Assembly (NCBI RefSeq): GCF_036697405.1
Contig: NZ_JBAHWA010000005.1
Span: 62,001 to 126,000, forward strand
DNA length: 64,000 nt
Direction: 5' to 3'
Source: Lysobacter sp036697405
Lineage (GTDB): Bacteria; Pseudomonadota; Gammaproteobacteria; Xanthomonadales; Xanthomonadaceae
The translations under genes and the position numbers were made by a program. Positions 24,747 to 34,455 of this stretch are shown piece by piece. Below the pieces are notes generated by a model. The model ran no database searches, was not told the origin of the DNA, and saw only the letters and a list, made by a program, of their open reading frames with translations. Numbering within the stretch: the stretch's first letter is position 1; every line of letters starts with the position of its first letter.

Positions 24747-25619
24747 TCAGGTACCGGCGGCCGGCTTGGCCGCGGCGTCCTTGGCCGGCGCCGCCGGAGC
24801 GGGCGCGGCCGGTGCCGGTGCTGCGGCGGGCGCCGCGGCGGCCGGTGCCGCCGGCGCATCGGCGGCGGCGAAGTCGTCCGCGCGCGCGTGCAGGCCCTGC
24901 AGGTAGCTCGACAGCGCGCCGATTTCCTCGTCGCTGAGGTTCTTGGCCACGCTCGCCATCACGTTGAACAGGCGCGGATCGCGCTGGGTGGTGGTACCGG
25001 CGCGGTACTCCTCCAGGCGGCGCTGCGAGTACGCGGCCTGCTGGCCGGCGATGTGCGGATAGGCCGGGCCCGGGTTGCCGGCGCCGCCGGGGCCGTGGCA
25101 GGCCATGCAGGCCGGAATGCCGCGCGTCTTGTCGCCGGCCAGGAACAGCTGCTGGCCGACCTCGAAGAACTTCTTGTCCTTGTTCGGGCCGCTGGCGATC
25201 ACGCTGTCGTCGGCCACGCCGGCGCCGGACTTCTGGGTCGCGAAGTAGGCGCCCAGGTCGCGCGCGTCCTGCGCGGTCAGCGCATCGGCGTAGGGCTTCA
25301 TCGCCGCGGCCATGCCGGTGTTGCGCTCGCCGCTCTTGAACAGGGCGATCTGATGGGCGATGTAGCGCTCGCTCTGGCCGGCCAGGCGCGGGTACTGCGG
25401 ATCGGTCGGATTGCCGTCGAGGCCATGGCAGGCCGCGCAGGTGCCCGCCTTGGTGGCGCCCGCCTTGACGTCGCCCCACGAGGCCGGCTTCTCGACCAGC
25501 GGCGCGGCCTGGACCGGCTCCTTGTCGGGGATCGGCGTGATCGTGGGCTGGGCGTAGGCGACGGCGACGGCCGCCAGAACGGTCAGACCGACGATGCCTA
25601 GGACGCGGGCTTGGCTCAT
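24747..25619 (-). CDS. Dihaem cytochrome c4
   Basis: Exported c-type cytochrome of 290 aa with signal peptide (LGIVGLTVLAAVAVAYAQ), and two haem sites CAACH (61-65) and CMACH (171-175), each followed by a Met-containing segment (NTGMAAAMKPY, FNVMASVAKNLS) that can give the axial ligand. The two homologous halves are typical of cytochrome c4, a periplasmic electron donor to terminal oxidases. A 45-residue Ala/Pro-rich C-terminal tail is additional to the usual family length. It is divergent from engB, an arrangement also known in other gammaproteobacteria. Confidence 0.93.
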   Translation of the reverse strand: MSQARVLGIVGLTVLAAVAVAYAQPTITPIPDKEPVQAAPLVEKPASWGDVKAGATKAGTCAACHGLDGNPTDPQYPRLAGQSERYIAHQIALFKSGERNTGMAAAMKPYADALTAQDARDLGAYFATQKSGAGVADDSVIASGPNKDKKFFEVGQQLFLAGDKTRGIPACMACHGPGGAGNPGPAYPHIAGQQAAYSQRRLEEYRAGTTTQRDPRLFNVMASVAKNLSDEEIGALSSYLQGLHARADDFAAADAPAAPAAAAPAAAPAPAAPAPAAPAKDAAAKPAAGT

Positions 25620-25805
25620 GTAGCTGGGCTCCGAAACACTGGGATGGCGGGCCGCGTAGCGGTCGCCGGAACCTCGGAATTATCGTCGCGGGGGCAGGGC
25701 GGGTCAACGCGAATCGGCGTCCGCGCGCTGTCGGGCACGGCTTTTCGGGCCGCGAACGCGGTCGGCGACGGGCGTTAGGCACCGCCGCCGTGCGATCCTA
25801 GCGCC

Positions 25806-26411
25806 ATGGTCAATCCCCTAGCCCGCGCCCGCTACCTGCTGGCGGCGCACACCCCCAAGCAGTTGCCGCCCGATGGCGGCTTCGAGGTCGCCTTCGCCGG
25901 CCGCTCCAACGCCGGCAAGTCCAGCGCCCTCAACGCCATGTGCCAGCAGAACGCGCTGGCGCGGGTGTCCAAGACGCCCGGACGCACCCAGCAGCTGGTC
26001 TTCTTCGACATTCCGCCCAGCACCGACCGCTACCTGGTCGACCTGCCCGGCTACGGCTACGCCAAGGTCCCGCAGGACCTGCAGGCGCATTGGCAGGCCT
26101 TCATCGATCAGTACTTCCAGACCCGCCAGGCCCTGCGCGGCCTGGTCGTGGTGATGGACATCCGTCACCCGCTCAAGGATTACGACCGCCAGATGCTCGG
26201 TTACGCGGTCTCGCGCGGTTTGCCCGCGCACGCGCTGCTGACCAAGGCCGACAAGTTCGGCCGCGGCCAGCAGTCGCAGGCCCTGCTGGCGGTGCGCAAG
26301 GATCTGTTCTCGGCCTACGGCAACTCGGTCAGCGTGCAGACCTTCTCCGGCGAATCCAAGCAGGGCGTGGACGAAGCGCGCGCGGTGGTCGGCGGCTGGC
26401 TGGAGCTGTAG
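25806..26411 (+). CDS. engB: Ribosome biogenesis GTPase EngB (YihA/YsxC)
   Basis: Small TRAFAC GTPase of 201 aa needed for 50S subunit assembly. G1 GRSNAGKS (32-39), G3 DLPGYG (79-84) and G4 TKAD (146-149) are intact, and the TPGRTQQLVFF switch segment is family-specific. Length is normal. It is convergent with the alpha-glucosidase gene (37 bp between stop codons). Confidence 0.96.
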   Translation: MVNPLARARYLLAAHTPKQLPPDGGFEVAFAGRSNAGKSSALNAMCQQNALARVSKTPGRTQQLVFFDIPPSTDRYLVDLPGYGYAKVPQDLQAHWQAFIDQYFQTRQALRGLVVVMDIRHPLKDYDRQMLGYAVSRGLPAHALLTKADKFGRGQQSQALLAVRKDLFSAYGNSVSVQTFSGESKQGVDEARAVVGGWLEL

Positions 26412-26448
26412 TCGCCCAGCCCGACTTCGCCGAGCGGACCGCGCCGCG

Positions 26449-28128
26449 CTAGCCGCGCCGCGCGATGTAGGCGCCGTGCGCCGGCAGGCGCAGGCGCGCG
26501 CCCTCGCATTCGCCCGCGACCAGGCCGTGGCCCGGCAAGGCCTGCCAGGCTTCGTGCGCGGGCAGCACGGTCTCCTGCGGCTGCGCCGACAGGTTGAACA
26601 CCAGCAGCAGTTCTTCGTCGCCGAGCCGGCGGGTGAACGCCAGCAAGGGTTCGGCGACGTCGCGGAACGCGATCTCGCCCAAACGCAGCGCCGGTTGGCT
26701 GCGTCGCCAGGCCAGGAAACGGCGGAAGCCGTGCAGCGGCGACCGCGGGTCGGCCTCCTGCGCGCTCACCGCGCGCGCGCGGTGGCTGTCGGGGATCGGC
26801 AGCCACGGCGTGCCATGGCTGAAACCGGCGCCGGCGCTGTCGTCCCAGGGCATCGGCGTGCGGCAGCCGTCGCGGCCCTTGAAGTTGGGCCAGAACGCGA
26901 TGCCGTAAGGATCGCGCAAGGCCTCGAACGGCAACTCTGCCTCGGGCAGGCCCAGTTCCTCGCCCTGGTACACGCACACCGAGCCGCGCAGCGAACACAC
27001 CAGCGCGCTGAGCTGGGTGGCGTAGTGCGGCGGCTCGCCGCCCTCGCCCCAGCGCGTGAGCACGCGCTGCACGTCGTGATTGGAGATCGCCCAGCACGGC
27101 CAGCCTTCGCGCATCTGCGCTTCCAGGGTCTGCACCGTGGCGCGGATGTAGGCCGCGCTGCGGTCCTGGGTCAGCAGCTCGAAGCTGTAGCCCATGTGCA
27201 GGCGCCCCGCGCGGGTGTACTCGTCCATGGTCGCCAGCGAGTCCTCGGACGAAATCTCGCCCAGCGCCGCCGCGCCGGGATAGCGGTCCAATAGCGCGCG
27301 CAGCTCGCCCAGGAAGGCCAGGTTCTCGGGCTGGGTATTGTTGTAGTGGTGGTACTGGAAGGCGTAGGGGTTGTCGGGGCTGAAGCCGCGGCCGACGCGC
27401 CGTTCCTTGGGCTTGGGCGGGTTGTCGCGCAGGCGCGCGTCGTGGAAGCAGAAGTTGATCGCGTCCAGGCGCAGGCCGTCGACGCCGCGGTCCAGCCAGA
27501 AGCGCACGCTGTCCAGCACCGCCGCGCGCACCTGCGGATTGTGGAAGTTGAGGTCGGGCTGGGCGGCCAGGAAGTTGTGCAGGTAGTACTGGCCGCGCCG
27601 CGGCTCCCACTTCCAGGCCACGCCGCCGAACAGCGACAGCCAATTGTTCGGCGGAGTGCCGTCCTCGCGCGCGTCGGCCCACACGTACCAGTCGGCCTTG
27701 GGGTTGTCGCGGCTGGCGCGGCTTTCCTTGAACCAGGCGTGCTCGGCCGAGGTGTGGCTGAGCACCTGGTCGATCATCACCTTCAGGCCCAGGCCGTGCG
27801 CCTTGGCCAGCAGCGCGTCGAAATCGTCGAGATCGCCGAACAGCGGATCGACCTGGCGGTAGTCGGCGATGTCGTAGCCGAAGTCGGCCATCGGCGATTT
27901 GAAGAACGGCGAGATCCAGATCGCGTCCACGCCGAGCCCGGCGACGTAGTCGAGCTTGCCGATGATGCCGCGCAGGTCGCCGACGCCGTCGCCGTTGTCG
28001 TCGCGGAAGCTGCGCGGGTAGATCTGGTAGATCACCGCGCCGCGCCACCATGCGGCCGCGCGCGCCGCGGCGTCGCCTTGCGTCTCGCCGCGCGCGGCGC
28101 CGGTGTGGGCCGATTCGTTCAAAGCCAC
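26449..28128 (-). CDS. Alpha-glucosidase (GH13)
   Basis: Enzyme of 559 aa without a signal peptide, hydrolysing alpha-1,4-glucosides such as maltose and maltodextrins in the cytoplasm. The GH13 core starts WWRGAVIYQIYPRSF. Catalytic residues are the nucleophile Asp222 (GLRLDAINF), the acid/base Glu291 (ALGEISSED) and Asp352 (ISNHDVQR). DQVLSHTS at region I is typical of this subgroup. It is divergent from a TonB receptor across a promoter with paired ATACGTAT operators, and belongs with the MFS transporter and alpha-amylase genes. Confidence 0.93.
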   Translation of the reverse strand: MALNESAHTGAARGETQGDAAARAAAWWRGAVIYQIYPRSFRDDNGDGVGDLRGIIGKLDYVAGLGVDAIWISPFFKSPMADFGYDIADYRQVDPLFGDLDDFDALLAKAHGLGLKVMIDQVLSHTSAEHAWFKESRASRDNPKADWYVWADAREDGTPPNNWLSLFGGVAWKWEPRRGQYYLHNFLAAQPDLNFHNPQVRAAVLDSVRFWLDRGVDGLRLDAINFCFHDARLRDNPPKPKERRVGRGFSPDNPYAFQYHHYNNTQPENLAFLGELRALLDRYPGAAALGEISSEDSLATMDEYTRAGRLHMGYSFELLTQDRSAAYIRATVQTLEAQMREGWPCWAISNHDVQRVLTRWGEGGEPPHYATQLSALVCSLRGSVCVYQGEELGLPEAELPFEALRDPYGIAFWPNFKGRDGCRTPMPWDDSAGAGFSHGTPWLPIPDSHRARAVSAQEADPRSPLHGFRRFLAWRRSQPALRLGEIAFRDVAEPLLAFTRRLGDEELLLVFNLSAQPQETVLPAHEAWQALPGHGLVAGECEGARLRLPAHGAYIARRG

Positions 28129-28209
28129 CTCGAATGGATGCGGGCGGCGCGCCTGCGTCGCCGCGGAGTGCTGGCGAGCTTACCGGTCGCCGACGCGCCT
28201 GCGCGCGCC

Positions 28210-28296
28210 TGCATACGTATTCACTCCGATGCTGCATTGCAGCGACGCGCATGAATGCGACATCGATGCGCATGCAAGGCCATGAATACGTATGCA
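28210..28296. promoter_or_regulatory. Two ACGT-centred operators in the divergent maltose promoter
   Basis: TGCATACGTATTCA (28210-28223) and its exact reverse complement TGAATACGTATGCA (28283-28296) lie 73 bp apart, centre to centre, between the alpha-glucosidase and TonB receptor genes. Each is itself a near-palindrome around ACGT, as expected of LacI-family sites, and the pair could support looping. The regulator encoded at 34456-35487 is the obvious candidate. The rest of 28129-28421 shows no other feature. Confidence 0.6.
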
Positions 28297-28421
28297 AGGT
28301 GCGCTGCAAGGCGATCGGCCTGCCTAAGATTGGCCGCACCGCCGGAGCGACGCGTCCGGCGAACGAAGCGGCGCGGCGCCATCGGCGCAGCCGCACACGA
28401 AACAAGCTTCTGGGAGGGGGC

Positions 28422-31187
28422 ATGTTGAAACTGAAGTCGGCTTCGTTGAAGCCCAATCTGCTGACCGTCGCCCTGGCCTCGCTGGGCCTGTGCAGTCCCT
28501 GGACCGCGTGGGCGGCCGGACAGGACGCCGCCGCGCCCGCCGGCGCGGAGGCCGCACCGGCCGCGCACGAACTCGACGCGGTCACCGTCACCGGCAACCG
28601 CCGCGAGCAGTCGATCCAGAAGTACTCCGGTTCGATCCAGGCCTTCACCGGCGACGAGCTCGACAAGCTCGCCATCAACGCCGACATCCGCAACCTGCAG
28701 AACGTGGTGCCTGCCCTGCAGATCACCAAGCAGGAAGGCAAGTACGAGATGTACCTGCGCGGCATCGGCGCCTCGGACTCGGACTTCTCCTCCGATCCGG
28801 CGGTGGCGACCTATTACAACGGCATCTATCTGCCGCGCCCGCGCTCGATCGGCCCGATGTTCTTCGACGTCGAGCGGGTGGAAGTGCACAAGGGCCCGCA
28901 GGGCACGGTGCGCGGCCGCAACGCCGCCGCCGGCTCGATCAACGTGATCTCCAAGCGGCCGGAGCTGGACGGCTTCAACGGCAACCTCAAGATCGGCGCC
29001 GGCAACTACGACTTCCGCACCTACGAGGGCGTGCTCAACGTCCCCTTCGGCGACACCTTCGCCGCGCGCCTGGCCCTGTTCAACGAATCGCGCGATTCCT
29101 ACATCAGCAACGGCTATCCCTTCGACCTGGAAGGCCCCGGCGCCATCGACAACTCGGCCGCGCGCCTGAGCCTGCTGTGGGAGCCCAACGAGAACTTCAC
29201 CGCCTTCGTCATGATGGACAAGGTCAAGGAGGAGGGCACCGGCGACCCGGGCATGTTCACCGAGCGCGCGCAGGCGCGCGGCATCGATATCGACGACCTC
29301 GACGACCCGTTCCGCCAGTACTTCCGCACCCAGGGCGAGACCAGCAACGACATCGAGGGCATCTCCGGCACCTTCACCTACCGCTTCGACGACGCCTTCG
29401 CGGTCGAGTTCAGCACCGCCTACCGCAAGTACGATTTCTACAATCGCAACGCCTCGCGCGAATGGCAGCTGGGCCCGGTGTATCCGGGCAGCGAGGCCGA
29501 GGCCTACCACAACCCCGAACGCCTGCGCTGGAACGACACCTTCATGCAGGCCGACAAGTCCAGCACCGCGATCAACGAGCTGCGCTTCTTCGGCGACACC
29601 GGCCGCCTGATCTGGTCGGCGGGCGTGTTCAATTACCAGGAAGAGTACGACTACGTGTCCTGGGACGTGGGCAACGGCTACTGGGGCGACTGCGAATGGT
29701 TCGCGCCGGGCACCACCTGCGGCTGGCAGGACGGCCTGGGCGGCGAGAACCGCGGCGACGGCTCCAAGGTGCGTTCCAACGCCGTGTACGGCGACTTCAC
29801 CTTCTCGGTCAACGACGATCTGCGCCTGCTCGCCGGCCTGCGCTACACCGAGGACAAGAAGACCGCGCGCGAGCGCCACGTGAAGTATCAGTTCGTGGTG
29901 CCCGACGAGTTGTTCCAGCAGTTCTTCGGCACCGCGCCCAACACCGGCACCAATCCCTGGACCACCGGCCTGACCCTGCTGTCGCCGGGCTTCCGCCTGC
30001 GCGACCCGGGCGCGCGCATGCCGGTGCCGACGGTGTGCACCAACAACGACTGGACCCCGGCCGCCACCGCCGGCTGCAACAACGGCCTGGACTACTTCCT
30101 CAACGGCTTCCAGAGCCTGGGCTACCAGGACAACTGGGACGAGTTCCTGAATCGCTACCGTGACCAGATCGACGTGATCATGCGTTCGGACTACGGCCCC
30201 GGCGCGACCAACGTCAGCACCTACGAGGACGATTACCTGGACTGGCGCGTCGGCGCCGAGTACGACCTGGCCGACAACCGGATGCTGTACGCCACCGTGT
30301 CCACCGGCACCCGTTCGGGCGGCCTCAACCGGCCGATGACCCTGGCCGACGGCCGTGTGCTGTCGATCCAGTTCAAGCCCGAGCAGCTCACCTCCTACGA
30401 GGTCGGCTACAAGAGCGACGTCCATTGGGGCGAGATGCCGGTGCGCTTCAACGCCGCCGTGTTCTATTACGACTACCAGGACAAGGTGCTGCAGAACATG
30501 ATCGACGTGCCGGCGCCGACGCCGGACAACCCGAACGCGGTCACCCGCCAGGTGCTCAACGACAACGCCGCCAACGCCAGCGTGCTGGGCCTGGAGTTCG
30601 AAGGCCGCTTCGGCTTCGAGCACGGCCTCAGCCTGGGCTACAACTTCACCTACCTGGACACCGAGTTCAAGGACTCGGACGTGCTCGACACCCGTTCCAG
30701 CCTGATCGTGCCGTTGGACGGCAACCGCCTGCCCAACACCTCCAAGGTCAACCTCAACCTCAACCTGTCGCAGAACATGGGCGTGGATTGGGGCCCGGTC
30801 AGCTCCTTCGACTGGACCCTGAGCCTGGCCTACCGCTCCGACTACTACCTGACCGCGTACAACAGCCGCGGTTTCGGCCTGGACGCCAACGGCAACGTGA
30901 TCGAGATCCCGCTGTCGCAGATGGCCTTCAACAACGGCTCCAACCCGGCCGGCGCCGGGCCGGCCGCCAACGGCCTGGCCATGAACGACAAGGTCGACGG
31001 CTACACCACGCTCAACCTGTCGGCCGGGCTCAACTTCGGCCAGGACGAGCGCTTCCGCGTCGACGCCTTCGTCTCCAACCTCACCGACGAGGCCTACTCG
31101 GGCAAGGGCTTCATCAACAACTCGGTCAACATCCGTTACCTCAACACCCCGCGCATGTTCGGTCTGCGCTTCGCCTCGAAGTTCTGA
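28422..31187 (+). CDS. TonB-dependent receptor of the maltose locus
   Basis: Outer-membrane receptor of 921 aa. Signal peptide (LLTVALASLGLCSPWTAWAAG), TonB box-like LDAVTVTGNRREQSIQK, plug domain with RGIGASDSDF and VEVHKGPQGTVRGRNAAAGSINVISKRP-type core, and a barrel ending in FGLRFASKF. The start at 28422 has GGGAGGGGG upstream, and the frame extends upstream without receptor-like sequence. Its neighbours (alpha-glucosidase, MFS sugar transporter, alpha-amylase) point to maltodextrin uptake, by inference. Confidence 0.95.
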   Translation: MLKLKSASLKPNLLTVALASLGLCSPWTAWAAGQDAAAPAGAEAAPAAHELDAVTVTGNRREQSIQKYSGSIQAFTGDELDKLAINADIRNLQNVVPALQITKQEGKYEMYLRGIGASDSDFSSDPAVATYYNGIYLPRPRSIGPMFFDVERVEVHKGPQGTVRGRNAAAGSINVISKRPELDGFNGNLKIGAGNYDFRTYEGVLNVPFGDTFAARLALFNESRDSYISNGYPFDLEGPGAIDNSAARLSLLWEPNENFTAFVMMDKVKEEGTGDPGMFTERAQARGIDIDDLDDPFRQYFRTQGETSNDIEGISGTFTYRFDDAFAVEFSTAYRKYDFYNRNASREWQLGPVYPGSEAEAYHNPERLRWNDTFMQADKSSTAINELRFFGDTGRLIWSAGVFNYQEEYDYVSWDVGNGYWGDCEWFAPGTTCGWQDGLGGENRGDGSKVRSNAVYGDFTFSVNDDLRLLAGLRYTEDKKTARERHVKYQFVVPDELFQQFFGTAPNTGTNPWTTGLTLLSPGFRLRDPGARMPVPTVCTNNDWTPAATAGCNNGLDYFLNGFQSLGYQDNWDEFLNRYRDQIDVIMRSDYGPGATNVSTYEDDYLDWRVGAEYDLADNRMLYATVSTGTRSGGLNRPMTLADGRVLSIQFKPEQLTSYEVGYKSDVHWGEMPVRFNAAVFYYDYQDKVLQNMIDVPAPTPDNPNAVTRQVLNDNAANASVLGLEFEGRFGFEHGLSLGYNFTYLDTEFKDSDVLDTRSSLIVPLDGNRLPNTSKVNLNLNLSQNMGVDWGPVSSFDWTLSLAYRSDYYLTAYNSRGFGLDANGNVIEIPLSQMAFNNGSNPAGAGPAANGLAMNDKVDGYTTLNLSAGLNFGQDERFRVDAFVSNLTDEAYSGKGFINNSVNIRYLNTPRMFGLRFASKF

Positions 31188-31274
31188 CCGACGCCGCCGC
31201 GGACCGGCCGCCCTTCCCGCGATGCGGGCGGGGCGGTTACGGTGGCGGCGCATGAGCCACGACGGGCCGATCCG

Positions 31275-32750
31275 ATGACGACCAAACCGACGCTGTCGTT
31301 CTGGCAGATCTGGAACATGTGCTTCGGCTTCCTCGGCATCCAGTTCGGATTCGCCCTGCAGAACGCCAACGTCAGCCGCATCTTCCAGACCCTGGGCGCC
31401 AGCATGGAGGCGATCCCGGTGCTGTGGATCGCCGCGCCGCTGACCGGCCTGATCGTGCAGCCCATCGTCGGCTACCTGTCCGACCGCACCTGGACCCGCC
31501 TGGGCCGGCGCCGCCCCTATTTCCTGATCGGCGCGGTGCTGGCCACGCTGGCGCTGTTCGCCATGCCCAACTCGCCGGCGCTGTGGATCGCGGCCGGCCT
31601 GCTATGGGTGCTGGACGCGTCGATCAACATCTCGATGGAGCCGTTCCGCGCCTTCGTCGGCGACCAGCTGCCGACCTCGCAGCGCGCCGGCGGCTACGCG
31701 ATGCAGAGCTTCTTCATCGGCGTGGGTTCGGTGATCGCCAGCGCCCTGCCTTATGCGCTCGCCCATTTCGGCGTCGGCAACACCGCCGCGCCCGGCGGCG
31801 TGCCCGACACGGTGCGCTACGCCTTCTATTTCGGCGGCGCCGTGCTGCTGCTGTCGGTGGGCTGGACCGTGTTGCGCACGCGCGAATATCCGCCGGAGAC
31901 GCTGCGCGCGCACGACACCGCGCCGCGCCCGCCGCAGCGCGCGCTCGACCTCGCGCGCGCGCGCCGCAACGGCCTGGGTTGGCTGGTCGCGGGCATCGCC
32001 GGCGCGCTGGCGGTGCGGCGGTTCGGCCTCGATCCGCAGCTGTACATCCTCGCCGGCCTGCTCGCCGCCTATGGCCTGGCCCTGGTGGCGGTGGGCTGGG
32101 TGCGGCGCGATCGCGCCTTCGCCCACATCATCGGCGACCTGCACGACATGCCGGCGGAGATGCGCAAGCTGGCGGTGGTGCAATTCTTCTCCTGGTTCGC
32201 CCTGTTCGCGATGTGGATCTACACCACCGCCGCGGTCACCCAGGTCCATTACGGCAGCAGCGATCCGGCCTCGGCCGCCTACAACGAAGGCGCCAACTGG
32301 GTCGGCGTGCTGTTCGCGGCCTACAACGGCTTCGCCGCGCTCGCGGCGATCGCGATCCCGTGGATGGTGCGTCGCCTCGGCCTGCGCCTGAGCCATCTGA
32401 TCAACGTCGGCCTCGGCGGCCTCGGCCTGCTGTCGTTCCTGCTGATCCGCGACCCGCACTGGCTGCTGCTGTCGATGGTCGGCGTCGGCTTCGCCTGGGC
32501 TTCGATCCTGTCGCTGCCCTACGCCCTGCTGTCGGACAGCGTGCCGGCGGAGAAGATGGGCGTGTTCATGGGCATCTTCAATTTCTTCATCGTGATTCCG
32601 CAGCTGGTCGCGGCCAGCCTGCTGGGCTTCCTGCTCAAGACCTGGTTCGGCGGGCAGCCCCTGTATGCGCTGGCGATCGGCGGCGCGAGCCTGATCGTGT
32701 CGGGCCTGTGCGTATTGCGGGTGCGCGAGCCGGCGGCGGCCACGCCATGA
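31275..32750 (+). CDS. MFS sugar transporter (maltose/glycoside-cation symporter type)
   Basis: Inner-membrane transporter of 491 aa with about 12 hydrophobic segments. The N-terminal SFWQIWNMCFGFLGIQFGFAL and the IVQPIVGYLSDRTWTRLGRRRPYF loop (GxLSDRT...GRRRP) match the sucrose/maltose group of major facilitator proteins. It probably brings maltose or maltodextrin from the periplasm to the cytoplasmic alpha-glucosidase. The start at 31275 is the Met directly before the first conserved segment. Its stop overlaps the alpha-amylase start (ATGA). Confidence 0.9.
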   Translation: MTTKPTLSFWQIWNMCFGFLGIQFGFALQNANVSRIFQTLGASMEAIPVLWIAAPLTGLIVQPIVGYLSDRTWTRLGRRRPYFLIGAVLATLALFAMPNSPALWIAAGLLWVLDASINISMEPFRAFVGDQLPTSQRAGGYAMQSFFIGVGSVIASALPYALAHFGVGNTAAPGGVPDTVRYAFYFGGAVLLLSVGWTVLRTREYPPETLRAHDTAPRPPQRALDLARARRNGLGWLVAGIAGALAVRRFGLDPQLYILAGLLAAYGLALVAVGWVRRDRAFAHIIGDLHDMPAEMRKLAVVQFFSWFALFAMWIYTTAAVTQVHYGSSDPASAAYNEGANWVGVLFAAYNGFAALAAIAIPWMVRRLGLRLSHLINVGLGGLGLLSFLLIRDPHWLLLSMVGVGFAWASILSLPYALLSDSVPAEKMGVFMGIFNFFIVIPQLVAASLLGFLLKTWFGGQPLYALAIGGASLIVSGLCVLRVREPAAATP

Positions 32751-34438
32751 AAGCCCGGTTCCTGCCGCGAGCCCTGGCCGCCGCGCTGCTGACGCTGCTC
32801 GCGGGCACGGCCGCCGCCGAAGACACGCAAGGTGACTACTACGGCACCCTGGAGCCCTTCGCCAGCGACGCCGTCTACTTCGTGCTGACCGACCGTTACG
32901 TCAACGGCGATCCCGGCAACGACCAGCGCGAACAGGGCGGGCCGGACCCGGCCACGCGCAGTTTCGACCGGCCCGTGCCCGGCGCGCCGGCCGGCGAGAG
33001 CGACAACATCGGCTACCTCGGCGGCGACTTCAAAGGCCTGCTGGCCAACGCCGGCTACATCCGCGACCTCGGCTTCGGCGCGGTCTGGCTCACGCCCATC
33101 GTCGACAACCCGGACCAGGCCTTCACCGGCGGCGATGCGGTCACCTGGGGCGGCGCTTTCCAGGATCGCGGCAAGACCGGCTACCACGGCTACTGGGGCG
33201 TGGACTTCTATCGCCTGGACGAGCACCTGCCCAGCCGCGATCTGGATTTCGCCGGGCTCGCCCGGGGCTTGCGCGCGCACGGCCTCAAGACCGTGCTGGA
33301 TATCGTCGCCAACCACGGCTCGCCCTCGTTCACGATGCCGGTCGATCAGCCCAAGTTCGGCGAGCTCTACCGCGACGGCGTGCTGGTCGCCGATCACCAG
33401 AACCTGGCGCCGGCCCAGCTCGATCCCGCCCGCCAACCGCTGCACCGCTATTTCCACGCCCAGCCCGACCTGGTGCAGCTGTCCAACCTCGACGAGCGCA
33501 ACCCCGAGGTGCTGGACTACTTCGTCAGCGCGTACACGCAATGGATCGACCAGGGCGCCGACGCCTTCCGCATCGACACCATCCGCCATATGCCGCATGC
33601 GTTCTGGAAGGCCTTCGCCGACCGCATCCGCGCCAAGCGGCCGGGCTTCTTCATGTTCGGCGAAGCCTTCGACTACCAGGCGCGCAAGATCGCGCCGTTC
33701 ACCTGGCCCGAGAACGGCGGCGTGAGCGTGCTCGACTTTCCGCTCAAGCAGGGCATGGCCGAGGTCTTCGGCCGCCAGAACGCGGGCTACCAGAGGTTGC
33801 AGGAACGGCTGTACCTGCGCCGCGGGCCGTACGCGAACCCCTACGAGTTGATGACCTTCTACGACAACCACGACATGCCGCGCCTGGACGCGAGCGACGA
33901 GGGTTTCATCGACGCGCACAACTGGCTGTTCACCGCGCGCGGCATCCCGGTGCTCTACTACGGCTCCGAGACCGGCTTCATGCGTGGCCGCGCCGAACAT
34001 GCCGGCAACCGCAACTACTACGGCCAGCCGCGCATCGACGCCGCGCCGGGGCAGCCGATCTACGAACGCCTCAAGCGCATCGCGCGCCTGCGCGCGGCCA
34101 CGCCGGCCTTGCAGCGCGGCCTGCAGCTGGACCTGGAATTCCAGGGCGATCGCGCGGCCTTCTACCGCGTCTACCGGCACGCCGGCACGGCCCAGATCGC
34201 ATTGGTGCTGCTCAACAAGGGCGCGACGCCGGCGCGCTTCGAGGTGCGCCGTTATCTGCAGCCCGGCCTGTGGCGCGATGCGCTGGGCGGCGACAGCGTC
34301 GAGGTCGCTCGCAAGGGCGCGCTAGCGGCGACGGTGCCGGCCCACGACGTCAAGGTGTTCGTGCTGGACGCGGCGCCTGCGCGCTGGGATCTGCGCCGCG
34401 CCTTGGACGCCTTGATGCGGCGCAAGCTGGTGCGCTGA
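32747..34438 (+). CDS. Exported alpha-amylase (GH13)
   Basis: Enzyme of 563 aa with a signal peptide (LPRALAAALLTLLAGTAAAE), acting on starch or maltodextrin in the periplasm or medium. Catalytic residues: nucleophile Asp277 (DAFRIDTIRH), Glu306 (FMFGEAFD), Asp376 (FYDNHDMPR); region I is LDIVANHG. The N-terminal YFVLTDRYVNGDPGND, with Asp and Asn around a probable calcium site, is typical of bacterial alpha-amylases and related cyclodextrin glucanotransferases. It is translationally coupled to the MFS gene. Confidence 0.93.
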   Translation: MKARFLPRALAAALLTLLAGTAAAEDTQGDYYGTLEPFASDAVYFVLTDRYVNGDPGNDQREQGGPDPATRSFDRPVPGAPAGESDNIGYLGGDFKGLLANAGYIRDLGFGAVWLTPIVDNPDQAFTGGDAVTWGGAFQDRGKTGYHGYWGVDFYRLDEHLPSRDLDFAGLARGLRAHGLKTVLDIVANHGSPSFTMPVDQPKFGELYRDGVLVADHQNLAPAQLDPARQPLHRYFHAQPDLVQLSNLDERNPEVLDYFVSAYTQWIDQGADAFRIDTIRHMPHAFWKAFADRIRAKRPGFFMFGEAFDYQARKIAPFTWPENGGVSVLDFPLKQGMAEVFGRQNAGYQRLQERLYLRRGPYANPYELMTFYDNHDMPRLDASDEGFIDAHNWLFTARGIPVLYYGSETGFMRGRAEHAGNRNYYGQPRIDAAPGQPIYERLKRIARLRAATPALQRGLQLDLEFQGDRAAFYRVYRHAGTAQIALVLLNKGATPARFEVRRYLQPGLWRDALGGDSVEVARKGALAATVPAHDVKVFVLDAAPARWDLRRALDALMRRKLVR

Positions 34439-34455
34439 ACGGCGATCCGGAGCGC

